Below, one piece after another: positions 8,341 to 15,750 of a DNA stretch of 64,000 nucleotides. This stretch comes from Cereibacter azotoformans (lineage in GTDB: Bacteria; Pseudomonadota; Alphaproteobacteria; Rhodobacterales; Rhodobacteraceae). The DNA lies in contig JAGFXX010000001.1 of the NCBI GenBank assembly GCA_017599285.1, positions 1,798,001 to 1,862,000 of the forward strand, given 5' to 3'. Every line of letters starts with the position of its first letter. Within the stretch, counting starts at the first letter, position 1. The translations under genes were made by a program, and so were the position numbers. The notes below the pieces were generated by a model, which worked only from the letters and a program-made list of their open reading frames with translations, had not been told where the DNA came from and made no database searches.

Positions 8341-8607
8341 TCAAAGCAGACCGAACGGATCCTTCCCGCGTCGCATGACATACTCGACTTCGTGCATGGG
8401 GATCCCCCGCGCCTCGCCGGCGAGCCAGCGAGCGGTCCGGAGCACCCGCTCCTCGGTCCGCAGCTCATACCACGATTTCCGGATCGCCGAAGCGATCATC
8501 AGGACCGCCGCCTCCAGTTCATCGCGGGTGGTGGCGGCCGCGGCGGCCGCTCTTCCTTCGGTCAGCGACGGTGCCGGCGCCGCGACCGCCTTTACGCGCT
8601 TCGCCAT
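8341..8607 (-). CDS. Hypothetical phage protein
   Basis: Eighty-eight residues: an Ala-rich N-terminal third (KRVKAVAAPAPSL) and a helical remainder with ELEAAVLMIASAIRKSWYEL and VEYVMRRGKDPFGLL. No recognised domain. ATG 8607 is preceded by GAGGAGGTGGCGTG and overlaps the stop of the upstream gene (ATGA), so it is the last gene of the leftward early unit before the restriction locus. Confidence 0.6.
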   Translation of the reverse strand: MAKRVKAVAAPAPSLTEGRAAAAAATTRDELEAAVLMIASAIRKSWYELRTEERVLRTARWLAGEARGIPMHEVEYVMRRGKDPFGLL

Positions 8608-9125
8608 CACGCCACCTCCTCGATCGCCTCGACGGTGGCGCGGTGCGGGGGATTGATCGCATCGAAAGCGGAGAGCTTCGCATCCTCGATCTTCTTGTGC
8701 CACCCCTCCAGTCTTGTCCAGGCCATCTCGCCCTCACGGCGGATCGATGCCGCGTAGCCGCCGTACGGGCCTTTCACGACGCGGTATTCCTGGCGGAGGT
8801 GCTTCAGTGTCCACATGGTGCGGCCCTCCTGCGTCCAGTTCTTCAAGCCGCAGAAGTTCCGGCGGCTCGCGAAGCGGTTCTTCGCCTCCCGGTCTCGCTG
8901 GTCGACCAGATACTGCGGAATGCCTTCCATGCCTGCGGCGCACTCGCAGCCGACGGCAACCTCTCCAGGGAAGCGCGGGTGCGACATGAGGTGCGGGAAG
9001 CGGAGGAGCGTACCGCAGACGTCGCACGGGACCCAGTCCTTCTTCTGGCGGCCCATATCGCCGACCGCGGTGCAGACCCAGCCGATGCGGGGGGCGCGGG
9101 GGTGGGTGGTGAAGAACGACATCAT
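8607..9125 (-). CDS. Hypothetical phage protein with Cys-pair motif
   Basis: A 172-residue protein. Residues about 33-62 contain VPCDVCGTLLRF and EVAVGCECAAGMEG, two CXXC/CXC pairs that could bind zinc. The rest (MWTLKHLRQEYRVVKGPYGG) shows no known fold. ATG 9125 (or the next Met) follows AGGAGCACATG. It lies in the leftward early group and overlaps the 88-residue gene. Function unknown; Zn-binding is an inference from Cys spacing. Confidence 0.65.
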   Translation of the reverse strand: MMSFFTTHPRAPRIGWVCTAVGDMGRQKKDWVPCDVCGTLLRFPHLMSHPRFPGEVAVGCECAAGMEGIPQYLVDQRDREAKNRFASRRNFCGLKNWTQEGRTMWTLKHLRQEYRVVKGPYGGYAASIRREGEMAWTRLEGWHKKIEDAKLSAFDAINPPHRATVEAIEEVA

Positions 9126-9145
9126 GTGCTCCTATAGATCATGAA

Positions 9146-9173
9146 GTGGCGGCCCGCCGATAAGCGAGCCACC
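9146..9173. repeat. Intergenic hairpin repeat, copy 1
   Basis: Twenty-eight bp matching 9566-9593 with two differences. On the minus strand GGTGGC can pair with GCCGCC, the same stem as in copy 2 with one wobble pair. Each copy sits just after the stop of one of the two paralogous genes, so it may be a processing or attenuation hairpin. Confidence 0.55.
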
Positions 9174-9181
9174 AGGGAAGG

Positions 9182-9535
9182 TCAGGAGGCGACGGAGAAG
9201 ATGGGGCCACCTCCGGTCGGCGCACGGCGCGTGACGTCGATAGGTGCGTCGCGTCCGACGATCTCGCCGTCGACGACATCCCACGTGACCCAGCGCTCGA
9301 TGCCGCCGAAGCCATCGGGGTAGGCGCGGGTCTCGCTGTGTCCCGCGATGCGGAAGCCGGGGCCGGTGAGGTGCGTCCAGTCCGCGTCGACGAGGTCATC
9401 GATGTACGACGCTTTGACAGTGATCGTGCCGCATCCGCATCGCGAGATGTGGTGCTCGATGGAGTAGATGACGTCCCCGCCGGACGCCGCGGCGATGAGC
9501 GCAGTCAGCAGCTCGAGGAATTTCGGTGCAGTCAT
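9182..9535 (-). CDS. Hypothetical phage protein, paralogue of 9602-10084
   Basis: A 117-residue protein homologous to its upstream neighbour: both have LL..LIA near the start, WTHLTGPGF/WAHLTGPGI in the middle and ERWVTWDVVDGEI/EHWVTWCVADGEI near the end. The N-terminal half has CGCGTITVKASYIDD. No known family. It appears to be a tandem duplication product; the copy here lacks the repeated C-terminal heptads of its partner. Spacing of 66 bp to the neighbour includes the repeated hairpin. Confidence 0.65.
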   Translation of the reverse strand: MTAPKFLELLTALIAAASGGDVIYSIEHHISRCGCGTITVKASYIDDLVDADWTHLTGPGFRIAGHSETRAYPDGFGGIERWVTWDVVDGEIVGRDAPIDVTRRAPTGGGPIFSVAS

Positions 9536-9565
9536 TGTGCCTCTCCGATGTGCAGGTGATGATGG

Positions 9566-9593
9566 GTGGCGGCCCGCCGATGAGCGAGCCGCC
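9566..9593. repeat. Intergenic hairpin repeat, copy 2
   Basis: The second copy of the element at 9146-9173. Here the minus-strand stem GGCGGC/GCCGCC is fully paired, extended by CTC/GGG with a wobble. It lies between the paralogous genes. Confidence 0.55.
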
Positions 9594-9601
9594 GATGGAT
9601 G

Positions 9602-10084
9602 TCAGGCGAGGATGTGGGCGTCGCTCTTCACGCCGGGGATCTCGCGGGCGGCACGTTCGGCATCGTGGGCGGCACGTTCGGCATCGTGGGCGGCACGTTC
9701 GGCGGCTGCGATCATGGAAATCGCCGCCACCAGCTCCTCGTCGGTGGCGGTGCCGACGAGTGTCGCGGCGCCAGCGCAGATCTCCCCGTCCGCCACGCAC
9801 CACGTCACCCAGTGCTCGGTGCGGTCGGTGCTTTCGGGGCGGTCGGTCTCGTACGTATAGATCCCGGAGTCGCAGTACCCATCGAGACAGATCCCTGGGC
9901 CAGTGAGGTGCGCCCAGCACTCATACGGATCCGTGTAGCAGTGATATTCATCGTAGGTCGCCGTCAGCGTGACCTTGCCGTCGCCGTGCTCGTCGATCTC
10001 AGCGTCGATCCAGTAGGTGTAGTCGTCGCCCTCAGTATCGGCGATGAGCTTGGAGAGGAGCGTGGTGAATGCTTCGATTTTCAT
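9602..10084 (-). CDS. Hypothetical phage protein, paralogue of 9182-9535, with heptad repeat
   Basis: A 160-residue acidic protein sharing the body of the neighbouring gene (WAHLTGPG, EHWVTWCVADGEI) plus a C-terminal extension with AERAAHD repeated twice and AERAARE once, a predicted short coiled coil. I start at ATG 10084 (MKIEAFTTLL) because upstream sequence belongs to the conserved regulatory element. It is the first gene of the leftward unit driven from about 10.2 kb. Function unknown. Confidence 0.65.
   Translation of the reverse strand: MKIEAFTTLLSKLIADTEGDDYTYWIDAEIDEHGDGKVTLTATYDEYHCYTDPYECWAHLTGPGICLDGYCDSGIYTYETDRPESTDRTEHWVTWCVADGEICAGAATLVGTATDEELVAAISMIAAAERAAHDAERAAHDAERAAREIPGVKSDAHILA
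9646..9708. repeat. 21-bp tandem repeat (3 copies) inside a gene
   Basis: GGGCGGCACGTTCGGCATCG plus T is present twice exactly (9646-9666, 9667-9687) and a third time with a changed end (9688-9708). It encodes the AERAAHD heptads in frame, so copy number could change without breaking the gene. Confidence 0.85.
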
Positions 10085-10159
10085 GATGTGTCTACCTTTC
10101 TGAGCCGGAGGCACCGCGCCTCCGGTGATGAGAAGGATCGCCATGAATGTCGCATCATG

Positions 10160-10275
10160 GGATGCATGCCTGCGTAGCTTTTCAGCGTCCGGAGCCGCCA
10201 GAACGCGCAAAAAGGCCTTATTTTTCTGGAGTTAGCGGCTTCCGCTTTCGGCTGAATCGACTTCCTGTTTTTCCG
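10160..10275 (-). promoter_or_regulatory. Early regulatory element, divergent copy C (leftward)
   Basis: On the minus strand this carries AAACAGGAAGT (10260-10270), an AT-rich AAAAATAAGGC block and GAAAAGCTACG (around 10172-10184), the same landmarks in the same order as the 115-bp elements at 18917-19031 and 45368-45482, though longer and less similar. It lies just upstream of the leftward gene at 10084, so I take it as that unit's promoter/operator region. No clear sigma-70 hexamers are seen. Confidence 0.55.
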
Positions 10276-10305
10276 GGCAGGGCGATCGCGGTGTCGGAAT
10301 GGAAA

Positions 10306-10323
10306 GGCCCGCCGAAGCGGGCC
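10306..10323 (-). terminator. Possible leftward terminator
   Basis: GGCCCGC-CGAA-GCGGGCC is a perfect 7-bp hairpin followed, reading leftward, by TTTCC. It lies between the operator at 10508-10540 and element C and could end a short leftward transcript from about 10.5 kb. Confidence 0.4.
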
Positions 10324-10507
10324 ATGCTGGTTCACGAGCGAGGAGAAGGCACCCACACCAGCTGCGGAGGTTTTGGCATGTGACGGCACTCACCGCTGAT
10401 CCGTCTCGCAGCTATCCTTCCGGGCCCCTGCGCCGGGCTTACCACATGACAATAGCACCTCCTCGAACCAGACCGGCCGGACTGAAAAATTCTTCGGGCT
10501 AAAGTTG

Positions 10508-10540
10508 AAACAGGAAGTTGGCGGACCTAACTTCCTGTTT
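10508..10540. promoter_or_regulatory. Perfect inverted repeat operator AAACAGGAAGTT-9-AACTTCCTGTTT
   Basis: Two perfect 12-bp arms (10508-10519 and 10529-10540) around 9 bp. Each arm contains ACAGGAAGT, the core block of the early elements at 10.26, 18.94 and 45.45 kb. It stands 25 bp before the ATG of the gene at 10566. The palindromic form suggests a dimeric DNA-binding protein acting on all early units. The rest of the 10085-10565 gap has element C, a possible terminator and no convincing gene. Confidence 0.7.
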
Positions 10541-10565
10541 GGGGGTTCTGGTGGGAGTGTTTGAG

Positions 10566-11957
10566 ATGACGAAGATGAAGGCGATGACAGGCGACGAGGT
10601 CATGGCGCAGTGCCACGAGATGCTCGGCCTGCCCCTCTGGGATGATGAGCGTGGCGGAGAAGGCCGGCGCAGCTGGCAGTCGGCGGCGGCGAAGTGGCTC
10701 AAGGTGCCGCCGAGCGTGATCAGCTCGGCCCGGGCTGATGGTGCGCCGCAGGCGCTGGCGGACAAGATCCGCGGAGCGGTCGCCGGCGCGCGCTTCATGG
10801 TGCAGTGTCACGAGATGCTCGGGCTTACTATGACAGCAGAGCAGCGCACCAGCGGCAAGGGATCTCACGGCTGGCAAGTCAAAGCGGCCGAGCGCCTCGG
10901 CCGTTCGGCCAGGGCGATCCGCGACGCGAAGGACGCTGGGCCATCCAGCGTCATGCTCGATGATCTTCAGAGCGCACTGATCGGACCGTCCCACGCCAGA
11001 AGCGTCGATGTGCTTTCGACGGAGGCCGGGCGCTGGGTGGTCGGTGAGCCGGAGACGCGGAAGCGCGGAGGGCGCACCGAGGCCGAGGCGGTCATCATGC
11101 ACATGGGGTCACCGAGCTTCATAATGTATGCCGAGATGCAGCGGGGAGTGAGGCTCGAGACCCACTACCGGATCAAGTGGATCGATGACGCCGAGAAGTC
11201 GGATCCTGAGACGATCCGCAGCCTAATCGCGACGGCTATGCGGAAGGCGCTCGACCGCATCACGGAGCAGCGCGTCGTCGCCGCAGAGATCAAGACGCGC
11301 ATGAAGACGATCGACATGGCGAGGAGGTTCGGCACAGATATTCCGGCGGAGGTCATCAAGGCGGTGCCCATGCTGGAGCTCGCGTGCGCCAGGCATGGCG
11401 CGACGAAGGCGGGACTCGAGGCTGCCCTGGATGACATCGATGCGACGCGGGAGTATCTCGATATCGAGCAGGAGGATCTTCTGCAAGCGCGGTGGACCGA
11501 CATGATCGCCGCGTTGGGATCGATCGATGTCGATATCGAGGCCATCCCCTCCGACAAGCTCCGCAACATCGCCCTCGTCGTCGACGCTGCGATCAAGGGG
11601 GCTGCGCACATCGGACGTGATCGCGGCAGGCTCGAATACGCCGCAAATCTGACGGAGCTCGGCCTCAGCTACATGGATGGCTCGAAGGGCGAGCTGCAGT
11701 ACTTCGCGATGCTCGCAGCGAAGAAGTTGCGTCGGCGGTCGGTCAAGGAGATGGCGGCCGGAACGGAAGAGCAATCGACGCGGCTCAGCGTAACGAAGAC
11801 GGCCCTGAAGGCCTATGCTCACGTAAATACGACCCGCGGGCAGGTCGAGGCGCCGAAGACCGAAAAGCAGCTAATCGACGAGCTCTACGCGTATGCGCAG
11901 GCCGAAGTCGACAGGCTGGGGATCGGACTGCCTAAGAAGCCGAAGCCCGCTGCGTGA
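10566..11957 (+). CDS. Hypothetical phage protein with duplicated N-terminal domain
   Basis: A 463-residue protein. Two tandem copies of a ~65-residue module open it: AQCHEMLGLPLWDDE... and VQCHEMLGLTMTAEQ..., each followed by W-x-x-(A/K)A and a helix-turn-helix-like stretch (AAKWLKVPPSVISSARA; AAERLGRSARAIRDAKD). The larger C-terminal part is helical with no recognised family. Start ATG 10566 has GGGAG nine bases upstream and lies just after the inverted repeat, so autoregulation or regulation of early genes is plausible but unproven. Confidence 0.65.
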   Translation: MTKMKAMTGDEVMAQCHEMLGLPLWDDERGGEGRRSWQSAAAKWLKVPPSVISSARADGAPQALADKIRGAVAGARFMVQCHEMLGLTMTAEQRTSGKGSHGWQVKAAERLGRSARAIRDAKDAGPSSVMLDDLQSALIGPSHARSVDVLSTEAGRWVVGEPETRKRGGRTEAEAVIMHMGSPSFIMYAEMQRGVRLETHYRIKWIDDAEKSDPETIRSLIATAMRKALDRITEQRVVAAEIKTRMKTIDMARRFGTDIPAEVIKAVPMLELACARHGATKAGLEAALDDIDATREYLDIEQEDLLQARWTDMIAALGSIDVDIEAIPSDKLRNIALVVDAAIKGAAHIGRDRGRLEYAANLTELGLSYMDGSKGELQYFAMLAAKKLRRRSVKEMAAGTEEQSTRLSVTKTALKAYAHVNTTRGQVEAPKTEKQLIDELYAYAQAEVDRLGIGLPKKPKPAA

Positions 11958-11987
11958 CAGGGGGCAAGGTCAGGTCAGGGAGTGACG

Positions 11988-12020
11988 AGGGCGCCTCCGG
12001 GCGCCCTTCTCTATTCTACA
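11988..12020. terminator. Bidirectional terminator between convergent genes
   Basis: AGGGCGCC-TCCG-GGCGCCCT (11988-12007) followed by TCTCTATTCT ends the rightward gene at 11957; its position at the end of the leftward gene (stop 12011) suggests it serves both directions. Confidence 0.65.
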
Positions 12021-12331
12021 GGAAGCGCGGCCACAGGACCGATGCGAGCGGCGGTGCCAGCCACCTCGCGGCCTTCGGCGTCAAGGTCAACGAGGACGAG
12101 ATCCACCTGGCCCGGGTCTCTTCCGCGCGCCTGGATGCCGGCGGTGAAGGCGGCGGCGCGCTGGAGGGCCGCCATCTCGTCGGCGATCCACGCCTCGCCG
12201 ATGTGCTCCGTCGCGTCCGTGGGGGCCACCTCATCTCCGCAGATGAGGTCCCGGGCTTTGACATAGAGCCACGTGGACCAGCCATCGGGGCGGGCAGGAT
12301 CGGGGAAGCGGAAGCGCAGGGCGCAGGTCAT
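12011..12331 (-). CDS. Hypothetical phage protein
   Basis: A 106-residue protein beginning TCALRFRFPDPARPDGWSTW with a central IADEMAALQRAAAFTAG helix. No family recognised. It overlaps the stop of the metallophosphoesterase by 4 bp (ATGA), so it is the second gene of a two-gene leftward unit and may work with that enzyme. Confidence 0.6.
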   Translation of the reverse strand: MTCALRFRFPDPARPDGWSTWLYVKARDLICGDEVAPTDATEHIGEAWIADEMAALQRAAAFTAGIQARGRDPGQVDLVLVDLDAEGREVAGTAARIGPVAALPVE

Positions 12332-13686
12332 GCGGCGTCACCGAAGACTGACACCCAGCGCTTGTCGGTGGCTTGCGTCGTTCGGTCAGGGCACCATTGG
12401 TCCCGAAGGAACAGGGGCTGCCTGAACGTCACGCCATACTCAGGGTGGACCAGCAGGAGGGTCTGCGATGGGTCTTCGACTGGCGCCCGCAAAAGGCGGA
12501 TCGCATATTCGTCGGGTCCCTTCAGGCAGCCGGAGACGGTCACGCGGGGAAGGTAAAGCTGCTGGTGGTAGTGGCCCATCAGGATGTGGTCCACCTCGAT
12601 GTCCAGCGTCGCAAGGCTGCGGAGCGTCTTCATCTGGCCACGCATGATGGGACCGATCGACCCGATCAAGCCGTCGCCTCCTTTGGCGCCGATCTGATCG
12701 CCATGGGTCAGCAAGAACGTCATCCCATAAATGCGGAACAGTGTCTCGCCGCTCTTCTGGGCGGAGATCGTGACGTCCGGATCGTCGCGGTAGTGGCTCT
12801 CGAGGAGCTTGTAGACCATGTGGTCCGCGTTCCGCTCGACATACCCCTTCGCACGCGGGCGCTTGTCGAATACGCGGCCGTGATTGCCGACGGCGGTAGG
12901 AACGAAGACCCTCCCGAACTCGCGCTTCATCGTGTCGATGACGCCGACCATGAGGTCGCGCGCGCGGATGATCGAAGGCAGGATCTCGAGTTCGTCGGTC
13001 TCGGCCAGTTCGCCGTGGATCGACCCAGACACAAGATCGCCGACGCAGGCCAGCACGATGCCAGGATAGGTGGTTCCGGCAATGCTGTGCCTGAGAAGGC
13101 GGACCGAGCGTTCGACGGTCTCCTTGATGCGCGCCTCGGCGATCTGGACGTTGTAGGTGTAGCCGTAGGACTGGGAAGGATCGACAACTTCACCCAGGTG
13201 CCAGTCAGCCATCATCAGGATCGGCACGGATGGCGCGTCGAGGTGCGGGATGTAATCCTCATCGAGCCACGCAGGAGGCGAGACTGGCTCATCGTGAAGG
13301 CCCGCAAGGACCTCCGATACGCGGCGGAGATCTTCGACTTCCAGTTCGGCTTCCCTAGCGCGGGTGCGGGCTTTCAATGCCTCCCGGCGAGCCCTGTCGA
13401 TCTCGCGATCAGATGGACCAGGTGCGGCCTCGAGGTCGGGCGTGACGACGTGCGGGTTGCGCTCGTATGGCTGCCGGATGCTCTCGTAGCGAAGGAGTGA
13501 GGCAGGGGCGAGGCCAGCGCGGACGTGCAGGGCGATGGACCTGTAGACCCGATTTTTCGCGGAGTGCGGCATGCCCAGGGCGGCGATGAGCTGGGAGAGG
13601 GTCAGGTCGCCGCGATCGAGGCTGGCGAGGGTGTCCGCAGGGATGATGTCGGACTTCAGAAGGACGGCTGGTCTGGATGATGTCAC
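12328..13686 (-). CDS. Calcineurin-like metallophosphoesterase with N-terminal helix-turn-helix
   Basis: A 452-residue protein. The first ~70 residues contain a helix-turn-helix-like segment (TLSQLIAALGMPHSAKNRVY), then a coiled linker (DREIDRARREALKARTRARE). From about residue 155 the metal-binding motifs run in order: MADWHLGEV, VGDLVSG, VGNHGRV, THGDQ and LMGHYHQ, the five blocks of the SbcD/Mre11-type phosphoesterase fold. It could act as a nuclease or a nucleotidase in phage DNA metabolism; no SbcC-like partner is present. Leftward transcription with the 106-residue gene. Confidence 0.8.
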   Translation of the reverse strand: MTSSRPAVLLKSDIIPADTLASLDRGDLTLSQLIAALGMPHSAKNRVYRSIALHVRAGLAPASLLRYESIRQPYERNPHVVTPDLEAAPGPSDREIDRARREALKARTRAREAELEVEDLRRVSEVLAGLHDEPVSPPAWLDEDYIPHLDAPSVPILMMADWHLGEVVDPSQSYGYTYNVQIAEARIKETVERSVRLLRHSIAGTTYPGIVLACVGDLVSGSIHGELAETDELEILPSIIRARDLMVGVIDTMKREFGRVFVPTAVGNHGRVFDKRPRAKGYVERNADHMVYKLLESHYRDDPDVTISAQKSGETLFRIYGMTFLLTHGDQIGAKGGDGLIGSIGPIMRGQMKTLRSLATLDIEVDHILMGHYHQQLYLPRVTVSGCLKGPDEYAIRLLRAPVEDPSQTLLLVHPEYGVTFRQPLFLRDQWCPDRTTQATDKRWVSVFGDAA

Positions 13687-13724
13687 GCGCTTTGCTCCGG
13701 TCGCGTGGCAGCATCACCTTCGGG

Positions 13725-14030
13725 TCAGGATCCCGAGCCGGCCCCACCCTGGATGACGCGCCAGAGCGCGTAGAGGGCGGCCGTGGCGATGGTGCCGAGG
13801 ATGGTAGTCTTCAGGCTAGTCGAGAGGCGGCTCGACCCTTCGCGCGCGGACCGGGTCCACAGCATGTCGGCGTGCCAGTCGCGGACGTGGGCAGGGTCGG
13901 AAGGGTCCACACCAAGCGCCCCGAAGGCCTGCCGCACAGCCTGCTCAGCGGCGCGGCTGGCCGCTTCCGAGATCAGGCGCTCGATGTCGGCATCCGACAG
14001 GCGGCGGTGTGGGGTGGGCGGAGTGCTCAT
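13725..14030 (-). CDS. DUF6127-like small phage membrane protein
   Basis: A 101-residue protein with LSDADIERLISEAASRAAEQ near the N-terminus and a single C-terminal membrane helix (TILGTIATAALYALWRVI), the organisation of DUF6127 proteins found in Rhodobacterales prophages. ATG 14030 is selected because homologous sequence begins at once; the frame is open for 74 more codons without a good start. Role unknown; 38 bp upstream of the phosphoesterase start. Confidence 0.55.
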   Translation of the reverse strand: MSTPPTPHRRLSDADIERLISEAASRAAEQAVRQAFGALGVDPSDPAHVRDWHADMLWTRSAREGSSRLSTSLKTTILGTIATAALYALWRVIQGGAGSGS

Positions 14031-14708
14031 GACGGAGGATGGTAGCGACGCTGGCAGAAATCGGAGCCGGACTCGCGCCATAGGCGAAAGGAAGGAGTGA
14101 GGTCGGATCTGGCGGAGGCTTGGCGGCTGCGCCGGGGTCGAGTGTGGTCGAGAGGAGGAAGAGTGGGCGCGGAAAGAGAAGGTGCGGTCGGTGTCGGATG
14201 TGGCGAATGGATCTCGGTCGAGATGGTCTAGACTAGGCCTTGGATCCGGCAATTGTTACAGTCCTAGACTCTTTCCGACATGCCGCCGTCATAAAACATT
14301 TCCGATTTAAGTGCCTTTTCTTCAATCTTCGCGGGCTTTTTCTCTCCTCTCGACCAAATCTAGCCATCTTCGGCCTGATCACATTTTCGCCAACGACTTG
14401 TTTTTTATGCTTGACATGGGTATGTTCCCTCTAGACCTCCTCTTCTACAATTCTGTCGCCTTCGAAATCACAGATGACTGCGCCAGCAAGTCACTCTGGG
14501 ACTTTCGGAGGAAGAGAAAGAAGAGGTCTAGATCTAGATTAAGTCTAGAACATATAATCTAGAGATCTCCAGGCAGAGAGCTCAAAAAGCCCGGAGCAGC
14601 TTGCTGGCGCAGCTGTCCGGGTTTTTTCGTCTCTCCCTAGAGATCCACCCCTCACCGCGCCGCCGCCGATCCGGCCGGTCGCCTCCGCCGCTCCGCTATG
14701 CTGCCACC
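14031..14708. other. Non-coding, locally AT-rich region with CTAG cluster
   Basis: This 678-bp gap between the leftward small membrane protein and the late operon lacks a credible gene. It holds a 30-bp repeat shared with 46.92 kb (14146-14176), a CTCTCGACC-NNNN-CTAG motif (14344-14365) shared with 27.94 and 46.92 kb, about eight CTAG sites (several as TCTAGA between 14227 and 14560), a TATAAT at about 14552, a TTGACA at about 14412 and a terminator at 14589. It probably contains the late promoter region. Confidence 0.6.
14589..14627 (+). terminator. Rho-independent terminator
   Basis: CCCGGA-G-CAGCT pairs with AGCTG-TCCGGG, with one bulged base, and is followed by GTTTTTT; on the left AAAAAG would serve the other direction. 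It lies about 80 bp before the first late gene, where read-through or antitermination could control late expression. Confidence 0.75.
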
Positions 14709-14999
14709 ATGCAGCACCCCGCCCCCACCCCGCACCGCTCTTCAGCCGATCTGGCCCGCGCCGTCATCGAGCGCCGCCTCGCCGGTGCCACCCTCCTCGC
14801 CATCCATCGGTCGCTTGGCGTGTCACTCTCGGTCGTCCATGACGTGTGCGAGCTCTCGTGCTGCACCGCAGAGGATCTGACCAGCATCGACGACCGCGCC
14901 CAGATCCGCACGTGCATGTGCTGCGGCCGCCCGATTTTGTCTCAGCACTGCGGCCACCGCCTCTGCCGCCCCTGCTCGACGGGAGGCGCCCCGTGCTGA
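14709..14999 (+). CDS. Small phage protein with C-terminal zinc-ribbon-like motif
   Basis: Ninety-six residues: a helix-turn-helix-like central part (ATLLAIHRSLGVSLSVVHDV) and a Cys-rich tail, CMCCGRPILSQHCGHRLCRPC, with CXXC and CXXXXCXXC spacing typical of zinc binding. First gene after the 14.6-kb terminator. The start at ATG 14709 has a weak ribosome-binding site. It could be a small late regulator; this is inference from the motif. Confidence 0.6.
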   Translation: MQHPAPTPHRSSADLARAVIERRLAGATLLAIHRSLGVSLSVVHDVCELSCCTAEDLTSIDDRAQIRTCMCCGRPILSQHCGHRLCRPCSTGGAPC

Positions 15000-15685
15000 A
15001 GCTCGACGCCACCCGCTTCATCTCGGACATGAAGGCCTTGCCGTCGACCGTCCGCAAGGCCACGGCATACGCACTCACCGACACCGCCCGCGACGTCCAC
15101 GCCGCCAGCAAGGCCCGCATGTCGGAGGCCTTCGACCGCCCGACCCGCTACACGCTCAACAGCTTGATGACGCGGTTCGCCCGCGCCAACGACGCGACAC
15201 CCACCGCCACCGTCGAGCAGAAGCCCAGCTCAGGCAACAGGCACTACCTCGCGATCCAGGAGCAAGGCGGCCAGCGCCCGCAGACCGGGGTGGAGCGCCT
15301 CCTGTCGAGCCTGCTGCGCGGATCTTCCAGGGGCGGCGTGGTGCCATCCCGGCACGCCCGCCTCGACGGCTCCGGCAACTGGGCGCGTGGCGAACGGTCC
15401 GCCACTCTCGAGGCTCTGAAGCGCAATCGCGGCGCGTCCACCGGATCGCAAGGGCGTCTCGACGTCTTCGCCGTGACCGGCAAGACGACGAAGCTGAGCA
15501 AGGGCATCTGGCGCCGGAACCCGGACCGCAGCGTGGAGAAGGTGGCGTCGCTGCTTGACCGCACTCCCCGCTACCGTGCGCTCCTGGGCCTCTACGCCGC
15601 CGCCGAGCGCACCTTCGCCGCACGCTTCCCGGACCGCTTCGCCCGCGTCCTCGACCGCCTGCGCTCTGGTGGTGGCGGCTCCTGA
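14993..15685 (+). CDS. Hypothetical phage structural-type protein
   Basis: A 230-residue basic protein starting at GTG 14993, which overlaps the previous stop by 7 bp. The N-terminus (DATRFISDMKALPSTVRKAT) and DTARDVHAASKARMSEAFDRP resemble HK97 gp10-like or minor tail completion proteins in pattern, but I do not recognise a specific family. C-terminus YAAAERTFAARFPDRFARVL is helical. Located well before the terminase, so its role in the virion is only inferred. Confidence 0.6.
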   Translation: MLKLDATRFISDMKALPSTVRKATAYALTDTARDVHAASKARMSEAFDRPTRYTLNSLMTRFARANDATPTATVEQKPSSGNRHYLAIQEQGGQRPQTGVERLLSSLLRGSSRGGVVPSRHARLDGSGNWARGERSATLEALKRNRGASTGSQGRLDVFAVTGKTTKLSKGIWRRNPDRSVEKVASLLDRTPRYRALLGLYAAAERTFAARFPDRFARVLDRLRSGGGGS

Positions 15686-15750
15686 TGCCGATCCGGCCGG
15701 TCGAGATCGCGGACGCGGTATCATCGCGTCACCAGTCAGAGGAGCACGAT

